A stretch of DNA of 64,000 bases from the NCBI GenBank assembly GCA_963663975.2, contig CAXXRA010000015.1, forward strand, positions 1,550,001 to 1,614,000. Direction: 5' to 3'. The notes beneath the pieces were generated by a model, which saw nothing but the letters and a program-made list of their open reading frames with translations, ran no database searches and was not told where the DNA came from. Both the position numbers and the translations under genes were made by a program. This document shows positions 43,570 to 54,998 of this stretch, one piece after another (position 1 is the stretch's first letter; every line of letters begins with the position of its first letter). The DNA comes from JANQRX01 sp963663975 (lineage in GTDB: Bacteria > Pseudomonadota > Alphaproteobacteria > Rhizobiales > Kaistiaceae).

Positions 43570-44831
43570 TGGCCGTCACCGTCACGACATTCGGCTGCCG
43601 GCTGAATGCGCTGGAATCGGAGGTGATGCGCACCCGCGCGACCGAGGCCGGCCTCGACGACGCCATCCTGATCAACACCTGCGCAGTCACCGCCGAGGCA
43701 GTGCGCCAGGCACGCCAGGCGATCCGCCGTGCCCGCCGCGACCATCCCGGGGCAAAGATCGTGGTCTCCGGCTGCGCCGCCCAGATCGACGCGGACAGTT
43801 TCGCCGCCATGAACGAGGTCGATCTGGTGCTCGGCAATGCCGAGAAGCTGACGGCGAAGAGCTATGCCTTCGGCCCCGATCCCGACGGTGCACCGCGTAT
43901 GCGCGTCAACGACATCATGTCGGTCAAGGAAACCGCCGGGCATCTGGTCGACGGCCTCGACGGCCGTACCCGCGCCTTCGTCGAAGTGCAGAACGGCTGT
44001 GATCACCGCTGCACCTTCTGCGTCATCCCCTACGGCCGCGGCAATTCGCGTTCGGTGCCGATGGGCGCGGTGGTGGCGCAAATCGAGAGACTGGTCGAGC
44101 GCGGTTACCGCGAGGTCGTGCTGACCGGCGTCGACATCACCTCCTATGGCGGCGACCTGCCCGGTCGCCCGCGGCTCGGCGGACTGGTGTCGGCGATCTT
44201 GCGCCATGTGCCCGAGCTCGACCGGCTGCGGCTGTCCTCGATCGACTCGATCGAAGTCGACGACCGGCTGATGGCGGCGATCGCCGAGGAGGAACGGCTG
44301 ATGCTCCACCTCCATCTGTCGCTCCAGCACGGCGACGACATGATTTTGAAGCGGATGAAGCGCCGGCACTCGCGCCAGGATTCGGTGCGTTTTGTCGAGG
44401 CGGTGCGGGCGCGCCGGCCGGGCGTGGTGTTCGGCGCCGACCTGATCGCCGGCTTCCCGACCGAGACCGAGGCGATGTTCGCCAACACGCTGTCGCTGCT
44501 GGAGGACTGTCACCTGACCTTCCTTCACGTCTTCCCGTTCTCGCCGCGGCCGCACACCCCGGCGGCCCGGATGCCCCAGGTGGAACGCGCGACCGTCAAG
44601 GAGCGGGCGGCGCGCTTGCGCGAAGCGGGTCAGCGGGCGTTGGCCGTCCATCTTGCGGCTGAACGGGGCGCCACGCGACGCGTGCTGGTCGAGGCAGTTG
44701 GAACCGGGCGCACCGAACATTTCACCCGCACCGCCATCGACGCTGGTGAGCCGGGCGAGGTGGTCGCGGCCAGGATCGTCGGCCATGACCGGACCGGTCT
44801 GATCGCCACCGCCCTTTCCGAGGCCGCCTGA
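43569..44831 (+). CDS. mtaB: tRNA t6A37 methylthiotransferase
   Basis: Radical-SAM enzyme that adds methylthio to t6A37 of tRNA. 420 residues. UPF0004 domain with Cys10, Cys38 and Cys69, radical-SAM motif CDHRCTFC (Cys144, 148, 151), ADLIAGFPTETEAMF, HVFPFSPRPHTPAARMP and a TRAM-like C-terminus. The start overlaps the dapF stop (TGATG) and its stop overlaps the ftsY start in the same way, a tightly coupled operon. Confidence 0.92.
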   Translation: MAVTVTTFGCRLNALESEVMRTRATEAGLDDAILINTCAVTAEAVRQARQAIRRARRDHPGAKIVVSGCAAQIDADSFAAMNEVDLVLGNAEKLTAKSYAFGPDPDGAPRMRVNDIMSVKETAGHLVDGLDGRTRAFVEVQNGCDHRCTFCVIPYGRGNSRSVPMGAVVAQIERLVERGYREVVLTGVDITSYGGDLPGRPRLGGLVSAILRHVPELDRLRLSSIDSIEVDDRLMAAIAEEERLMLHLHLSLQHGDDMILKRMKRRHSRQDSVRFVEAVRARRPGVVFGADLIAGFPTETEAMFANTLSLLEDCHLTFLHVFPFSPRPHTPAARMPQVERATVKERAARLREAGQRALAVHLAAERGATRRVLVEAVGTGRTEHFTRTAIDAGEPGEVVAARIVGHDRTGLIATALSEAA

Positions 44832-45841
44832 TGGCCGAAAGCGGTGGTCTCCTCGGCCGCGTTTTCGGCGCCTCGCGGGATACACAAGCGGCACCCGATA
44901 GCCGCAGTTGGGGTCAGCGCCTGAAGGCCGGCCTGTCACGGTCCTCGGGCGCGCTGACCGAGTCGATCACATCCATCTTCACCAAGCGCAAACTCGACGA
45001 CGACACCCTGCAGGACCTCGAGGATGCGCTGTTGCGAGCCGACCTCGGCCTCGACGCCGCCGCCGCGATTACGGAGGCGCTGCGCGGCGACCGCTACGAC
45101 CGCGAGATCGGCGTTGACGCGGTGAGGCAGGTGCTGGCCGGCGAGATCGCCAGGGTACTGGCGCCGGTCGCCCGGCCGCTGGTGATCGACCCGGCCAACA
45201 AGCCCCACGTTGTCCTGGTGGTCGGCGTCAACGGCACCGGCAAGACCACCACCATCGGCAAGCTGGCGGCCAAGTTCGGCCGCCAGGGGCGGAGCGTCAT
45301 GATCGCCGCCGGCGATACCTTTCGCGCCGCGGCGATCGAGCAATTGGGGATCTGGGCGGAGCGCAGCGGGGCCGCCTTCCTCGCCCGCGAAACCGGCGCC
45401 GACGCCGCCGGCCTGGCCTTCGACGCTTTGAAAGAGGCACAGGCCGCCAGCACCGACATCCTGCTGATCGACACCGCCGGGCGGCTGCACAACAAGGATG
45501 CGCTGATGGCCGAACTGGAAAAGATCGTCCGTGTCCTGCGCAAGATCGACTCCACCGCCCCCCATTCGGTGCTGTTGACGCTCGACGCCACCACCGGGCA
45601 GAACGCCGTCGCCCAGGTCGAGGCGTTCGGCCGCCGGGCTGGGGTCACCGGCCTGGTCATGACCAAGCTCGACGGCACCGCCCGGGGCGGCATTCTGGTG
45701 GCGCTAGCGACAAAATTCGGCCTGCCGGTGCACTATATCGGGGTGGGCGAACAGATCGACGATCTGGAACCGTTTGCCGCAAGCGACTTCGCCCGCGCGC
45801 TGGCGGGACTTCGCCAAGAACAGGAGAGCCCGGCGACATGA
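44831..45841 (+). CDS. ftsY: signal recognition particle receptor FtsY
   Basis: 336 residues. NG domain: G1 GVNGTGKTTT (132-141), AGDTFRAAAIEQL, DTAGRLHNK, TKLDGTARGG, and GVGEQIDDLEPF at the C-terminal end. The N-terminal acidic A region is short (about 40 residues), as common in alphaproteobacteria. It works with Ffh (28117) to target membrane proteins. It lies in the mtaB-ftsY-yciB operon with 4-bp or shorter overlaps. Confidence 0.95.
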   Translation: MAESGGLLGRVFGASRDTQAAPDSRSWGQRLKAGLSRSSGALTESITSIFTKRKLDDDTLQDLEDALLRADLGLDAAAAITEALRGDRYDREIGVDAVRQVLAGEIARVLAPVARPLVIDPANKPHVVLVVGVNGTGKTTTIGKLAAKFGRQGRSVMIAAGDTFRAAAIEQLGIWAERSGAAFLARETGADAAGLAFDALKEAQAASTDILLIDTAGRLHNKDALMAELEKIVRVLRKIDSTAPHSVLLTLDATTGQNAVAQVEAFGRRAGVTGLVMTKLDGTARGGILVALATKFGLPVHYIGVGEQIDDLEPFAASDFARALAGLRQEQESPAT

Positions 45842-46470
45842 CAATCGAACGCACACCCGATGCGCCCGACCGCGCCGAGATCAATCCGTTTCTCAAGCTG
45901 GCGCTGGATATCGGGCCCCTGATCCTGTTCTTTCTCGCCAACGCCCGTGGCGAGCGACTGGCCCAGAGCTGGCCGGCGATCGCCGCGCTCGGCAAGCCGA
46001 TCTTCTTCGCCACCGCGGTTTTCATCGCCGCCATCCTGATATCGCTGGCCGTCTCCTATGGCTTGACCCGGCGCCTGCCGCTGATGCCCTTCGTCACCGC
46101 CATCGTTGTGGTGATCTTCGGCGGGCTCACTCTGTGGCTGCAGAACGAGACCTTCATCAAGCTCAAGCCGACGATCATCTACCTCCTGTTCGGAGCCGTT
46201 CTCCTCGGCGGGCTGGCATTCGGGAAATCATTCCTCGGCTACGTCTTCGACGCCGTTTTCAAACTCGATGAGGAAGGCTGGCGGCGCCTGACCATCCGCT
46301 GGGGCCTGTTCTTCCTGCCCCTGGCCGTGCTGAACGAAGTGGTGTGGCGGAGTTTCTCGACCGACGTCTGGGTGAGCTTCAAGGTGTTCGGCTTCCTGCC
46401 GCTCACTTTCGTCTTTGCGCTGTTGCAGATGCCGCTGATCAACCGCCACTCGCTGGCCGAAGACGAATAA
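45838..46470 (+). CDS. yciB: inner-membrane septation protein YciB/IspZ
   Basis: 210 residues, about five membrane helices. INPFLKLALDIGPLILFFLAN is the family N-terminus, then GGLTLWLQNETFIKLKPTIIY, GKSFLGYVFDAVFKLDEEGW and NEVVWRSFSTDVWVSFKVFG. The family influences cell septation and envelope integrity. ATGA overlap with ftsY. A palindromic repeat follows its stop within 25 bp. Confidence 0.92.
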   Translation: MTIERTPDAPDRAEINPFLKLALDIGPLILFFLANARGERLAQSWPAIAALGKPIFFATAVFIAAILISLAVSYGLTRRLPLMPFVTAIVVVIFGGLTLWLQNETFIKLKPTIIYLLFGAVLLGGLAFGKSFLGYVFDAVFKLDEEGWRRLTIRWGLFFLPLAVLNEVVWRSFSTDVWVSFKVFGFLPLTFVFALLQMPLINRHSLAEDE

Positions 46471-46494
46471 GCGCTGCCGTTTCGCCGCGGCCAG

Positions 46495-46579
46495 TGGATC
46501 AACCGGGACATTTGAGTCCAGACGGGCTTGCCGGTGAGTGAACCGTATAAGCATTGTAATGTCTCGATAAGTTGATCCA
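46495..46579 (+). repeat. palindromic repeat of the second family, copy 2
   Basis: TGGATCAACCGGGACATTTGAG to AATGTCTCGATAAGTTGATCCA, 85 bp, nearly the same as 22957-23039, with the same GTGGTTCGAAACGATAGA flank to about 46613. It sits between the convergent yciB and ccmG genes. Confidence 0.85.
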
Positions 46580-46627
46580 TCAACAAACAAGCCAGTGGTT
46601 CGAAACGATAGATTCGAACCTCTGGCG

Positions 46628-47203
46628 TTATCTCGCCAGCGCCTTGTCCAGTTCCGGCATGAAACTGGCTTCCAGCGCGGCCTCGGTCAGCGGTCCGATG
46701 AACTTGAACAGCACCGTTCCATCGGCGCCGACGATGAAGGTTTCCGGCAGGCCGTAGACGCCCCAGTCGATCGCAATCCGGCCGCGCGGGTCGGTGCCGA
46801 TCCTGGTGTAGGGGTTGCCGAGCTCTTCGAGAAAGCCGAGCGCGTTACCGGGTTCGTCCTTGTAATTGATGCCCACCACATTGAACCGGTGGTCGGCGGC
46901 CAGCCGCTCGATGATCGGGTGTTCGATCCGGCACGGGCCGCACCACGAGGCAAAGACGTTGACCAGGGTCACGACGCCGTCGAGATCGGCGCGCGCAAGC
47001 CCCGGCACGCCCGCTCCCGCCAGCGCCGGCAGATCGAACTCGGGCGCCGGCCGGCCGACCAGGGCGGAGGGAATGTGCTCCGGGTTGGTGCCGGACTGCA
47101 GGCGCACCAGGAAAATCAGCGCCAGTGCGATGAAGAAGGCCAGCGGCAGGAGATAGAGCAACCGGCTTTGCGCCGACGATTTGCGGGTTTCGGGCGTGCT
47201 CAA
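46628..47203 (-). CDS. ccmG: cytochrome c biogenesis thioredoxin CcmG/DsbE
   Basis: 191 residues. An N-terminal membrane anchor (15-34) holds a periplasmic thioredoxin domain with WCGPC (Cys88, Cys91), RPAPEFDLPAL before it and GVYGLPETFIVGADG (cis-Pro loop) after it. It reduces apocytochrome c haem-binding cysteines. It overlaps ccmD by 4 bp and is last in the ccmABCDG group. Confidence 0.94.
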   Translation of the reverse strand: MSTPETRKSSAQSRLLYLLPLAFFIALALIFLVRLQSGTNPEHIPSALVGRPAPEFDLPALAGAGVPGLARADLDGVVTLVNVFASWCGPCRIEHPIIERLAADHRFNVVGINYKDEPGNALGFLEELGNPYTRIGTDPRGRIAIDWGVYGLPETFIVGADGTVLFKFIGPLTEAALEASFMPELDKALAR

Positions 47204-47379
47204 CTGGCCCCCTTCCCGGCCGCATCCCGGGCCGCCGAGCGTCGGCGAACGCCGCGCGCCTCAAGGTCGGCGAGCCGCCGCCTCTGCGCCCGCCCGTCGG
47301 CGACGATCCACGCCACCAGGCCGAACAGTACCCCGGCCGATACCAGATAGGCCGCGGCGATGAAGCCGGCATGGGTCAT
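47200..47379 (-). CDS. ccmD: haem exporter accessory protein CcmD
   Basis: 59 residues. MTHAGFIAAAYLVSAGVLFGLVAWIVADGRAQRRRLADLEARG is the typical single-helix CcmD with a basic cytoplasmic tail. It links CcmC to the CcmAB release complex. Start overlaps ccmC, stop overlaps ccmG, each by 4 bp. Confidence 0.88.
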   Translation of the reverse strand: MTHAGFIAAAYLVSAGVLFGLVAWIVADGRAQRRRLADLEARGVRRRSAARDAAGKGAS

Positions 47380-48107
47380 GCGCCAGCCTCGGCCGCCGTC
47401 ATCTCCAGCGTCCTCACCCGGCGCCGGAGGATCTCGTTGGCCATCGCCATCATCAGAAGCGCGGCATAAAGCAGCGTGAAGGCGACCGCCATCACAAACA
47501 GCGGCACCAGCATGGAGTCGTCGATCTTCGGTCCGCCGGCGCGGAAGACGCTGGCCGGCTGGTGAAGCGTGTTCCACCAATCGACCGAGAACTTGATGAT
47601 CGGCAGATTGACCGTGCCGACCAGCGTCAGCACCGCCGCCAGCCGCCCCGCCCGGCCGGGATCGTCCATCGCCTGCCACAGCGCGATCAGGCCGAGATAC
47701 ATCAACAGCAGCACCAGTTCCGAGGTCAGCCGGGCGTCCCACACCCACCACGTGCCCCACATCGGCTTGCCCCACAGCGAGCCGGTGACGAGCGTCAGAA
47801 AGGTGAACGCCGCGCCCAGCGGGGCCGCGCTCTTGGCGGCGACATCGGCCAGCGGGTGACGCCATACCAGCGTCCCCAGCGAGGCAACCGCCATCAGCCC
47901 GTAGCCGGCCATCGACAGCCAGGCCGAGGGCACGTGCACGAACATGATGCGCACCGTCTGGCCCTGCTGATAGTCCGGTGGAGCCAGGAAAAAGGCGAGG
48001 TAGAGGCCGAGCGCCAGCGTCAGCACGGCCGCCGCCCACAGCCATGGCAGGACCCGCCGCGACAGGTCGAGAAAGCGGGTCGGATTGGCAAGATCGATGA
48101 GCACCAT
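47376..48107 (-). CDS. ccmC: haem exporter protein CcmC
   Basis: 243 residues, six helices. The Trp-rich haem-handling motif WGTWWVWDARLTSELVL, the conserved FVHVPSAWLSM (His) and SVDWWNTLHQPASV (His) are present. It loads haem on CcmE. Its upstream partner ccmB is now 1.16 kb away because an IS element lies between. Confidence 0.94.
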   Translation of the reverse strand: MVLIDLANPTRFLDLSRRVLPWLWAAAVLTLALGLYLAFFLAPPDYQQGQTVRIMFVHVPSAWLSMAGYGLMAVASLGTLVWRHPLADVAAKSAAPLGAAFTFLTLVTGSLWGKPMWGTWWVWDARLTSELVLLLMYLGLIALWQAMDDPGRAGRLAAVLTLVGTVNLPIIKFSVDWWNTLHQPASVFRAGGPKIDDSMLVPLFVMAVAFTLLYAALLMMAMANEILRRRVRTLEMTAAEAGA

Positions 48108-48160
48108 GGGATTGTTTTAGGGATCGAGGCGCTTGACGGCAACGGGACCGATTGGCGCGT

Positions 48161-49129
48161 CTAGATGTGAAGCTTCAACAGGTTGTCCCGGTTCAGGCCG
48201 AGTCGGCTGATTGGTGTTTGTCGATTGAGGCTGGCATGGGGTCGATGCCAGTTGTAGCGGTGCTGCCATTTCGGCAGATCTGCTTTTCGCTGGTCTGAGT
48301 TGTGGAATTCGGTTGCGTAGGCCCATTCTCGCAACATTGTCTGGATGAAGCGTTCGGCCTTGCCGTTGGTCTGAGGCGTGTAGGGTTTGGTGCGGATATG
48401 CTTGATGGTGAGCCTTCGGCAGGCATCGCGGAAGGCCTTGGATCTGTAGCATGATCCATTGTCGGTCATGACGCGGGTGATGGTAACGCCGAGGGTGGCA
48501 AAGTAGGTTACGGCGGCTTCGAGGAAGGCCACGGCGCTTTCCTTTTTCTCGTTCGGGAAGATGTCGGCAAAGCCGATGCGGGAATGGTCGTCGATGGCGA
48601 CGTGGACATACTCCCAACCGGGCGCGGTGCCGTTATGGCGCTGGTTGCTCTGGCGCCTGCGATCGCCGGTGATGCGATGGCCGACACGATTGAAGCGACC
48701 GAGCTTCTTGATGTCCATATGGATGATTTCGCCTGGCGTTTCGCGCTCATAGCGCGGGCGTGGCTGGTTGGGCTCGAGGGCGGACAACAGGCTGAGGCCA
48801 CGCCGCTTGAGAATACGGCTGACGGTCGCCCGGCTGAGGCCGAGTTCCTGGGCGATGTGGTCCTGCGTGCAACGAGCCCGGCGCAAGACCTCGACCGCTT
48901 CGCCGGTGGCCCAAGGCGTTTGGCTTGGCGAGGAATGGGGCCTGGAGGACCGGTCGGCAAGCCCGGCAATGCCCTCCGCGCGAAACCGGCCCAACCACTT
49001 GGCGACGGTCTTGGCCGTTGTCTTGAAACGGCGTGCGGCCTGAGCCTTCGTCATGGCCTCATCCATGACGGCGCGAACCATGGCCTCTCGACCTTTCGGC
49101 GTAAGATGGGCATTCTGGTGAACGTCCAT
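48161..49129 (-). CDS. IS481-family transposase
   Basis: 322 residues from MDVHQNAHLTPKGREAMVRA. GGAGGA 4 nt upstream favours this start over an in-frame ATG 66 nt earlier. An N-terminal helix-turn-helix (AQAARRFKTTAKTVAKWLGRF), then an integrase-type core with the DDE residues in HMDIKKLG, MTDNGS and KAERFIQT; the last D and E are 35 residues apart. The frame is intact. The stop codon TAG is not in the IS but in the 5-bp target duplication next to it. Confidence 0.92.
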   Translation of the reverse strand: MDVHQNAHLTPKGREAMVRAVMDEAMTKAQAARRFKTTAKTVAKWLGRFRAEGIAGLADRSSRPHSSPSQTPWATGEAVEVLRRARCTQDHIAQELGLSRATVSRILKRRGLSLLSALEPNQPRPRYERETPGEIIHMDIKKLGRFNRVGHRITGDRRRQSNQRHNGTAPGWEYVHVAIDDHSRIGFADIFPNEKKESAVAFLEAAVTYFATLGVTITRVMTDNGSCYRSKAFRDACRRLTIKHIRTKPYTPQTNGKAERFIQTMLREWAYATEFHNSDQRKADLPKWQHRYNWHRPHASLNRQTPISRLGLNRDNLLKLHI

Positions 49130-49212
49130 TCGGTCCTCCGGAGAATCACTGACGTTGGCTGACATCAGCTTCTCTCGACAGGACCGAATGGACAACGTCC
49201 TGAAAATTCACA
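48166..49212 (-). mobile_element. intact IS481-family insertion sequence (1047 bp)
   Basis: Imperfect terminal inverted repeats TGTGAAGCTTCAACAGGTTG and TGTGAATTTTCAGGACGTTG (TGTGA tips are usual for IS481) bound one transposase gene. The 5-bp target duplication CTAGA is at 48161-48165 and 49213-49217. It separates ccmC from ccmB and is inserted in the tip of a MITE-like repeat. Confidence 0.93.
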
Positions 49213-49273
49213 CTAGAGCTCGCCGCGCCGATCGAGGAACAGAATTGACTCAGAGTTGGTCGAAAGGGCGCTA
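49213..49273 (-). repeat. MITE-like repeat copy 9 (left arm in reverse orientation, cut by IS481)
   Basis: Inverse of the left arm: CGATCGAGGAACAGAATTG then GAGTTGGTCGAAAGGGCGCTAG. The final CTA is the minus-strand stop of ccmB. The part beyond CTAGAGCTCG is absent; the CTAGA tip is the IS481 target. Confidence 0.8.
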
Positions 49274-49939
49274 GTCGAGCCCGAACCTGAGCACGGCGGC
49301 GGCCGCCACCGGAGCGATCACCGAACTGGCCAGCGTCAGCGCCACCAGAATCAGGAACGGGGCCATAAACGGCGCCGGCGGCAGGCTGACCGAGGCCGCC
49401 GCGCTGACGCCGAAGATCAGCACGGGAATCGTGAAGGGCAGCACCAGCACGGCGATCAGCAGGCCGCCACGGCCGAGGGCAGCCATCAAGGCCGCGCCGA
49501 TGGCACCGATCAGGGTCAGCGCCGGGGTCCCGACGATCAGCGTCGCCGTGGTCGCCGCCAGCGCCTTGGGTTCCAGGCCAAGCAGCAGTCCGAAGAACGG
49601 CGAGGCCAGCGCCACCGGCAGGCCGGTCGCCAGCCAGGCACCGATGCCCTTGGCCAGCACCACCAGTTCCAGCGGCAGATCGGACAGTTTCAACAAATCC
49701 AGCGAACCGTCGTCGCGGTCGTCGCCGAACAGGCGATCAAGCACCAGCAGCGAGGCCAGCAACGCCCCGATCCACAAGACTGCCGGCCCGATGCGCGACA
49801 ACAGGTTGAGGTCGGGACCGACGGCAAAGGGCACGGCGGTGACGACGGCCAGAAAGAACACCAGCGCCACCAGCGCCCCGCCGCCGCTGCCGAACGACAG
49901 CCGCGCCGTATGCGCGATCATGGCGAGAAAGGCCGTCAT
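49271..49939 (-). CDS. ccmB: haem exporter protein CcmB
   Basis: 222 residues, six helices. FLAVVTAVPFAVGPDLNLLSRIGPAVLWIGALL and RDDGSLDLLKLSDLPLELVVLAKG match CcmB, followed by PALTLIGAIGAALM and LVLPFTIPVLIFG. With CcmA it forms the ABC unit releasing holo-CcmE. Start overlaps ccmA by 4 bp. The TAG stop comes from a repeat tip. Confidence 0.93.
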   Translation of the reverse strand: MTAFLAMIAHTARLSFGSGGGALVALVFFLAVVTAVPFAVGPDLNLLSRIGPAVLWIGALLASLLVLDRLFGDDRDDGSLDLLKLSDLPLELVVLAKGIGAWLATGLPVALASPFFGLLLGLEPKALAATTATLIVGTPALTLIGAIGAALMAALGRGGLLIAVLVLPFTIPVLIFGVSAAASVSLPPAPFMAPFLILVALTLASSVIAPVAAAAVLRFGLD

Positions 49940-50535
49940 GCGGTTGCCCCCATGGCCAGGGTCGCACGCGCGGCGACCGGTAGGTCGCGGTGGGTCGCGG
50001 CGATCGCGCTGCCGCCCGCTTCGAGATGCTCGGACAGCACTTCGCCGAGCATGGTCGCCCCGGCGGCATCGAGCGCGGTCAAGGGTTCGTCGAGGAGCCA
50101 GATCGGTCGGTCGACCAGGACGAGCCGGGCCATCGCCGCGCGCCGTTTCTGCCCGGCGGACAGGACCGCGACGGGAAGATTTTCCAACGCCGCGAGGCCG
50201 ACCCGCTCAAGCGCCGCCGCCACGTCCCCGCCGCCCCAGAAGCGGATCCAGAACTCGATATTCTGGCGCACCGTCAAGGCCGGCTTGAGCGCATCGAGGT
50301 GACCGAGATAGTGGACGAGATGGGCAACCCCGTCCCGGCCGTCTGCCGGATCGATCGTCACCGACCCTGCGGCGGGACGCAGCAACCCCGCCACCAGGCG
50401 CAGGAGCGTCGATTTGCCCGACCCGTTGGGCCCGGTGACGGCCAGCAGGTCGCCCGCTTCGAGCGCGAACGAGACGCCGGAAAAGACGGTTTTCAACCCG
50501 CGAATGGCGGTGAGATCGCGGCCGCTCAGGCGCAC
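49936..50535 (-). CDS. ccmA: haem exporter ATPase CcmA
   Basis: 199 residues with a GTG start (VRLSGRDLTAIRG) because GGAGG lies 8 nt upstream; an upstream in-frame ATG would add 24 unconserved residues. Walker A GPNGSGKST, Q-loop region LVHYLGHLDALKP, signature LSAGQKRRAAMARL and Walker B WLLDEPLTALD are all present. First gene of the ccm group, divergent from acnA. Confidence 0.92.
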   Translation of the reverse strand: MRLSGRDLTAIRGLKTVFSGVSFALEAGDLLAVTGPNGSGKSTLLRLVAGLLRPAAGSVTIDPADGRDGVAHLVHYLGHLDALKPALTVRQNIEFWIRFWGGGDVAAALERVGLAALENLPVAVLSAGQKRRAAMARLVLVDRPIWLLDEPLTALDAAGATMLGEVLSEHLEAGGSAIAATHRDLPVAARATLAMGATA

Positions 50536-50737
50536 TGAAGACGCCTCCCGCGGCGATCCACGGGAAAGATTGGCTGAGGGCGGCCGGCCGCCTGTTCGTC
50601 TGGCCACATCATCGGAAATTCCTTATAAGACGGCGGTACCGCGCCGTCGCCTCCACAGTTCCTTCGTCGCCCACAACAAGCGCCGGAGAACCGCCGGGCA
50701 AGGCCGCGCTCGCGCGCTATTTCCGGAGCACAGCCAA

Positions 50738-53470
<2,733 letters not shown>

Positions 53471-53595
53471 GCCGCGCCGGCACCCGGCAAACAGTGCATC
53501 TCTCACCCTAACGTGACTCGATATTGAGCCTTTCCCGACCTAATTTGGGTCCTGAGATGAGGGGCCGTACCGTGCCGCTCGTTTCGGACAACGCC

Positions 53596-54342
53596 ATGAT
53601 GATCAAATTCGCCACCGCCTTCGCACTGCTGGGACTAGTCGCCGGCGGCTCGTACGCCGAGGAGGCCACAGTTGCGGCAAAGCCGCTGTCGGTGGTTGAA
53701 TTGTTCACCAGCCAGGGATGCTCGTCGTGTCCGCCGGCCGACAAACTGCTCGGTGAGTTGGCCGAACGGGAGGATATCCTGGCGCTGTCGTTCAATGTCG
53801 ATGTCTGGGACTGGATCGGCTGGAAGGATACGCTCGCCAGCCCCGAGTACACCCAACGCCAGCGCGACTATGCCAGGGTGATGGGCGAGCGCAGCATTTA
53901 CACGCCGCAGGTCGTGGTCGACGGCAGAACCCACGTGGTCGGCAGCAGCCGCAACAGGATCGAGCACGCGCTCCGGAGTTTCACGCCGCCACCCGTCCCA
54001 ATCAACCTGACCACCACTTCGGATTCAGTGACCGTTGAGATCGGACCGTCGGACGATCCCGAGACGCCGCACGGTACCCTGTGGCTGGTACTTTATGACC
54101 GCTCGGTCACCGTCACCATCGATCGCGGCGAGAACACCGGCCGCACCCTGACCTATCATAATGTGGTCAGGAAGCTCAGGCCGGTTGCCATGTGGAAGGG
54201 CAACGCCATGACGATCGACGTGCCCAGGAGCGAGATCGACCACGCCGAGGTCGACAGTTGCGCCTTCCTGCTTCAGGTCGAGGCCGAAGGCGGCGCGCCG
54301 GGACCGATGCTGGGCGCCGCCCGCATCGCCGCCAACTGGTAG
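53596..54342 (+). CDS. DUF1223 secreted thioredoxin-fold protein
   Basis: About 248 residues from MMIKFATAFALLGLVAGGSYA (signal peptide), although in-frame ATG 53557 is also possible. The mature part starts with LSVVELFTSQGCSSCPPADKLLGEL (CxxC as CSSC), FNVDVWDWIGWKDTLASPEYT and YTPQVVVDGRTHVVGS, diagnostic for DUF1223. Exact function unknown; it commonly follows acnA. Confidence 0.88.
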   Translation: MMIKFATAFALLGLVAGGSYAEEATVAAKPLSVVELFTSQGCSSCPPADKLLGELAEREDILALSFNVDVWDWIGWKDTLASPEYTQRQRDYARVMGERSIYTPQVVVDGRTHVVGSSRNRIEHALRSFTPPPVPINLTTTSDSVTVEIGPSDDPETPHGTLWLVLYDRSVTVTIDRGENTGRTLTYHNVVRKLRPVAMWKGNAMTIDVPRSEIDHAEVDSCAFLLQVEAEGGAPGPMLGAARIAANW

Positions 54343-54402
54343 GCCGACCGCGGCGGACCGCGGGTACTCCATACCGCCAAAGTAAATCACGCTACGCCGG
54401 GG

Positions 54403-54975
54403 CTACATGTCCTCCATCGGACGCCAATGGTGGACCACGTCGGCTGATCCGACCACCATCGAGAAGAAGTTTCCGCCACCTGCCGGCTGATCATGGCGCC
54501 GGTCGATCGCCAGACCGGCATAGTGGCAGTAAAGCAGCGTGCCAACCGCGCCATGACCGACCACTAGAAGGTCGCCGCCGGCGTGTTGGCGGAGGATCGC
54601 ATCGAGTTCGGAAACGATGCGTTCTTGGGCGTCAACCGCAGCTTCCCAACCGCGCATGCTCTTCTCCGGTTCGTCGAAAAAATTGGCGCACAACACGCTG
54701 AACTCCGGCTCGGGCAAATACCCGGTCGCGCTTCTGTCGTTCTCGTGCATGCCGGCGCGCACCTCGACATCCAGGCCAAGTTCAGAAGCCACAATCGTTG
54801 CCGTCTCGACGGCTTTTGCTTCACCGCTGGATGCGATGGTGCGCGTACCGCGAAGTGCGGGCGACCTGCTCAGCCTCTCAGCGCGGTCTCGCCCCTGGGC
54901 CGACAGCCGCCATTCCGGCAACGGCACGTTGGGATTCACGTTCACCTGTGGGTGCGTAAGGTAGCGCAGAATCAT
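54403..54975 (-). CDS. histidine phosphatase superfamily protein
   Basis: 190 residues. The catalytic N-terminal motif is ILRYLTHPQV in place of the usual LRHG; the family branch with RxLxHP is known in phosphoglycerate-mutase-like proteins. LSAQGRDRAERLS, GTRTIASSGEAKAVETATI, Glu-containing MHENDRSATGYL and VVGHGAVGTLLYCHYAG (second catalytic His) support the fold. Substrate unknown. Confidence 0.82.
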   Translation of the reverse strand: MILRYLTHPQVNVNPNVPLPEWRLSAQGRDRAERLSRSPALRGTRTIASSGEAKAVETATIVASELGLDVEVRAGMHENDRSATGYLPEPEFSVLCANFFDEPEKSMRGWEAAVDAQERIVSELDAILRQHAGGDLLVVGHGAVGTLLYCHYAGLAIDRRHDQPAGGGNFFSMVVGSADVVHHWRPMEDM

Positions 54976-54998
54976 ACGGTAATCCGGCTTACGGTCAG

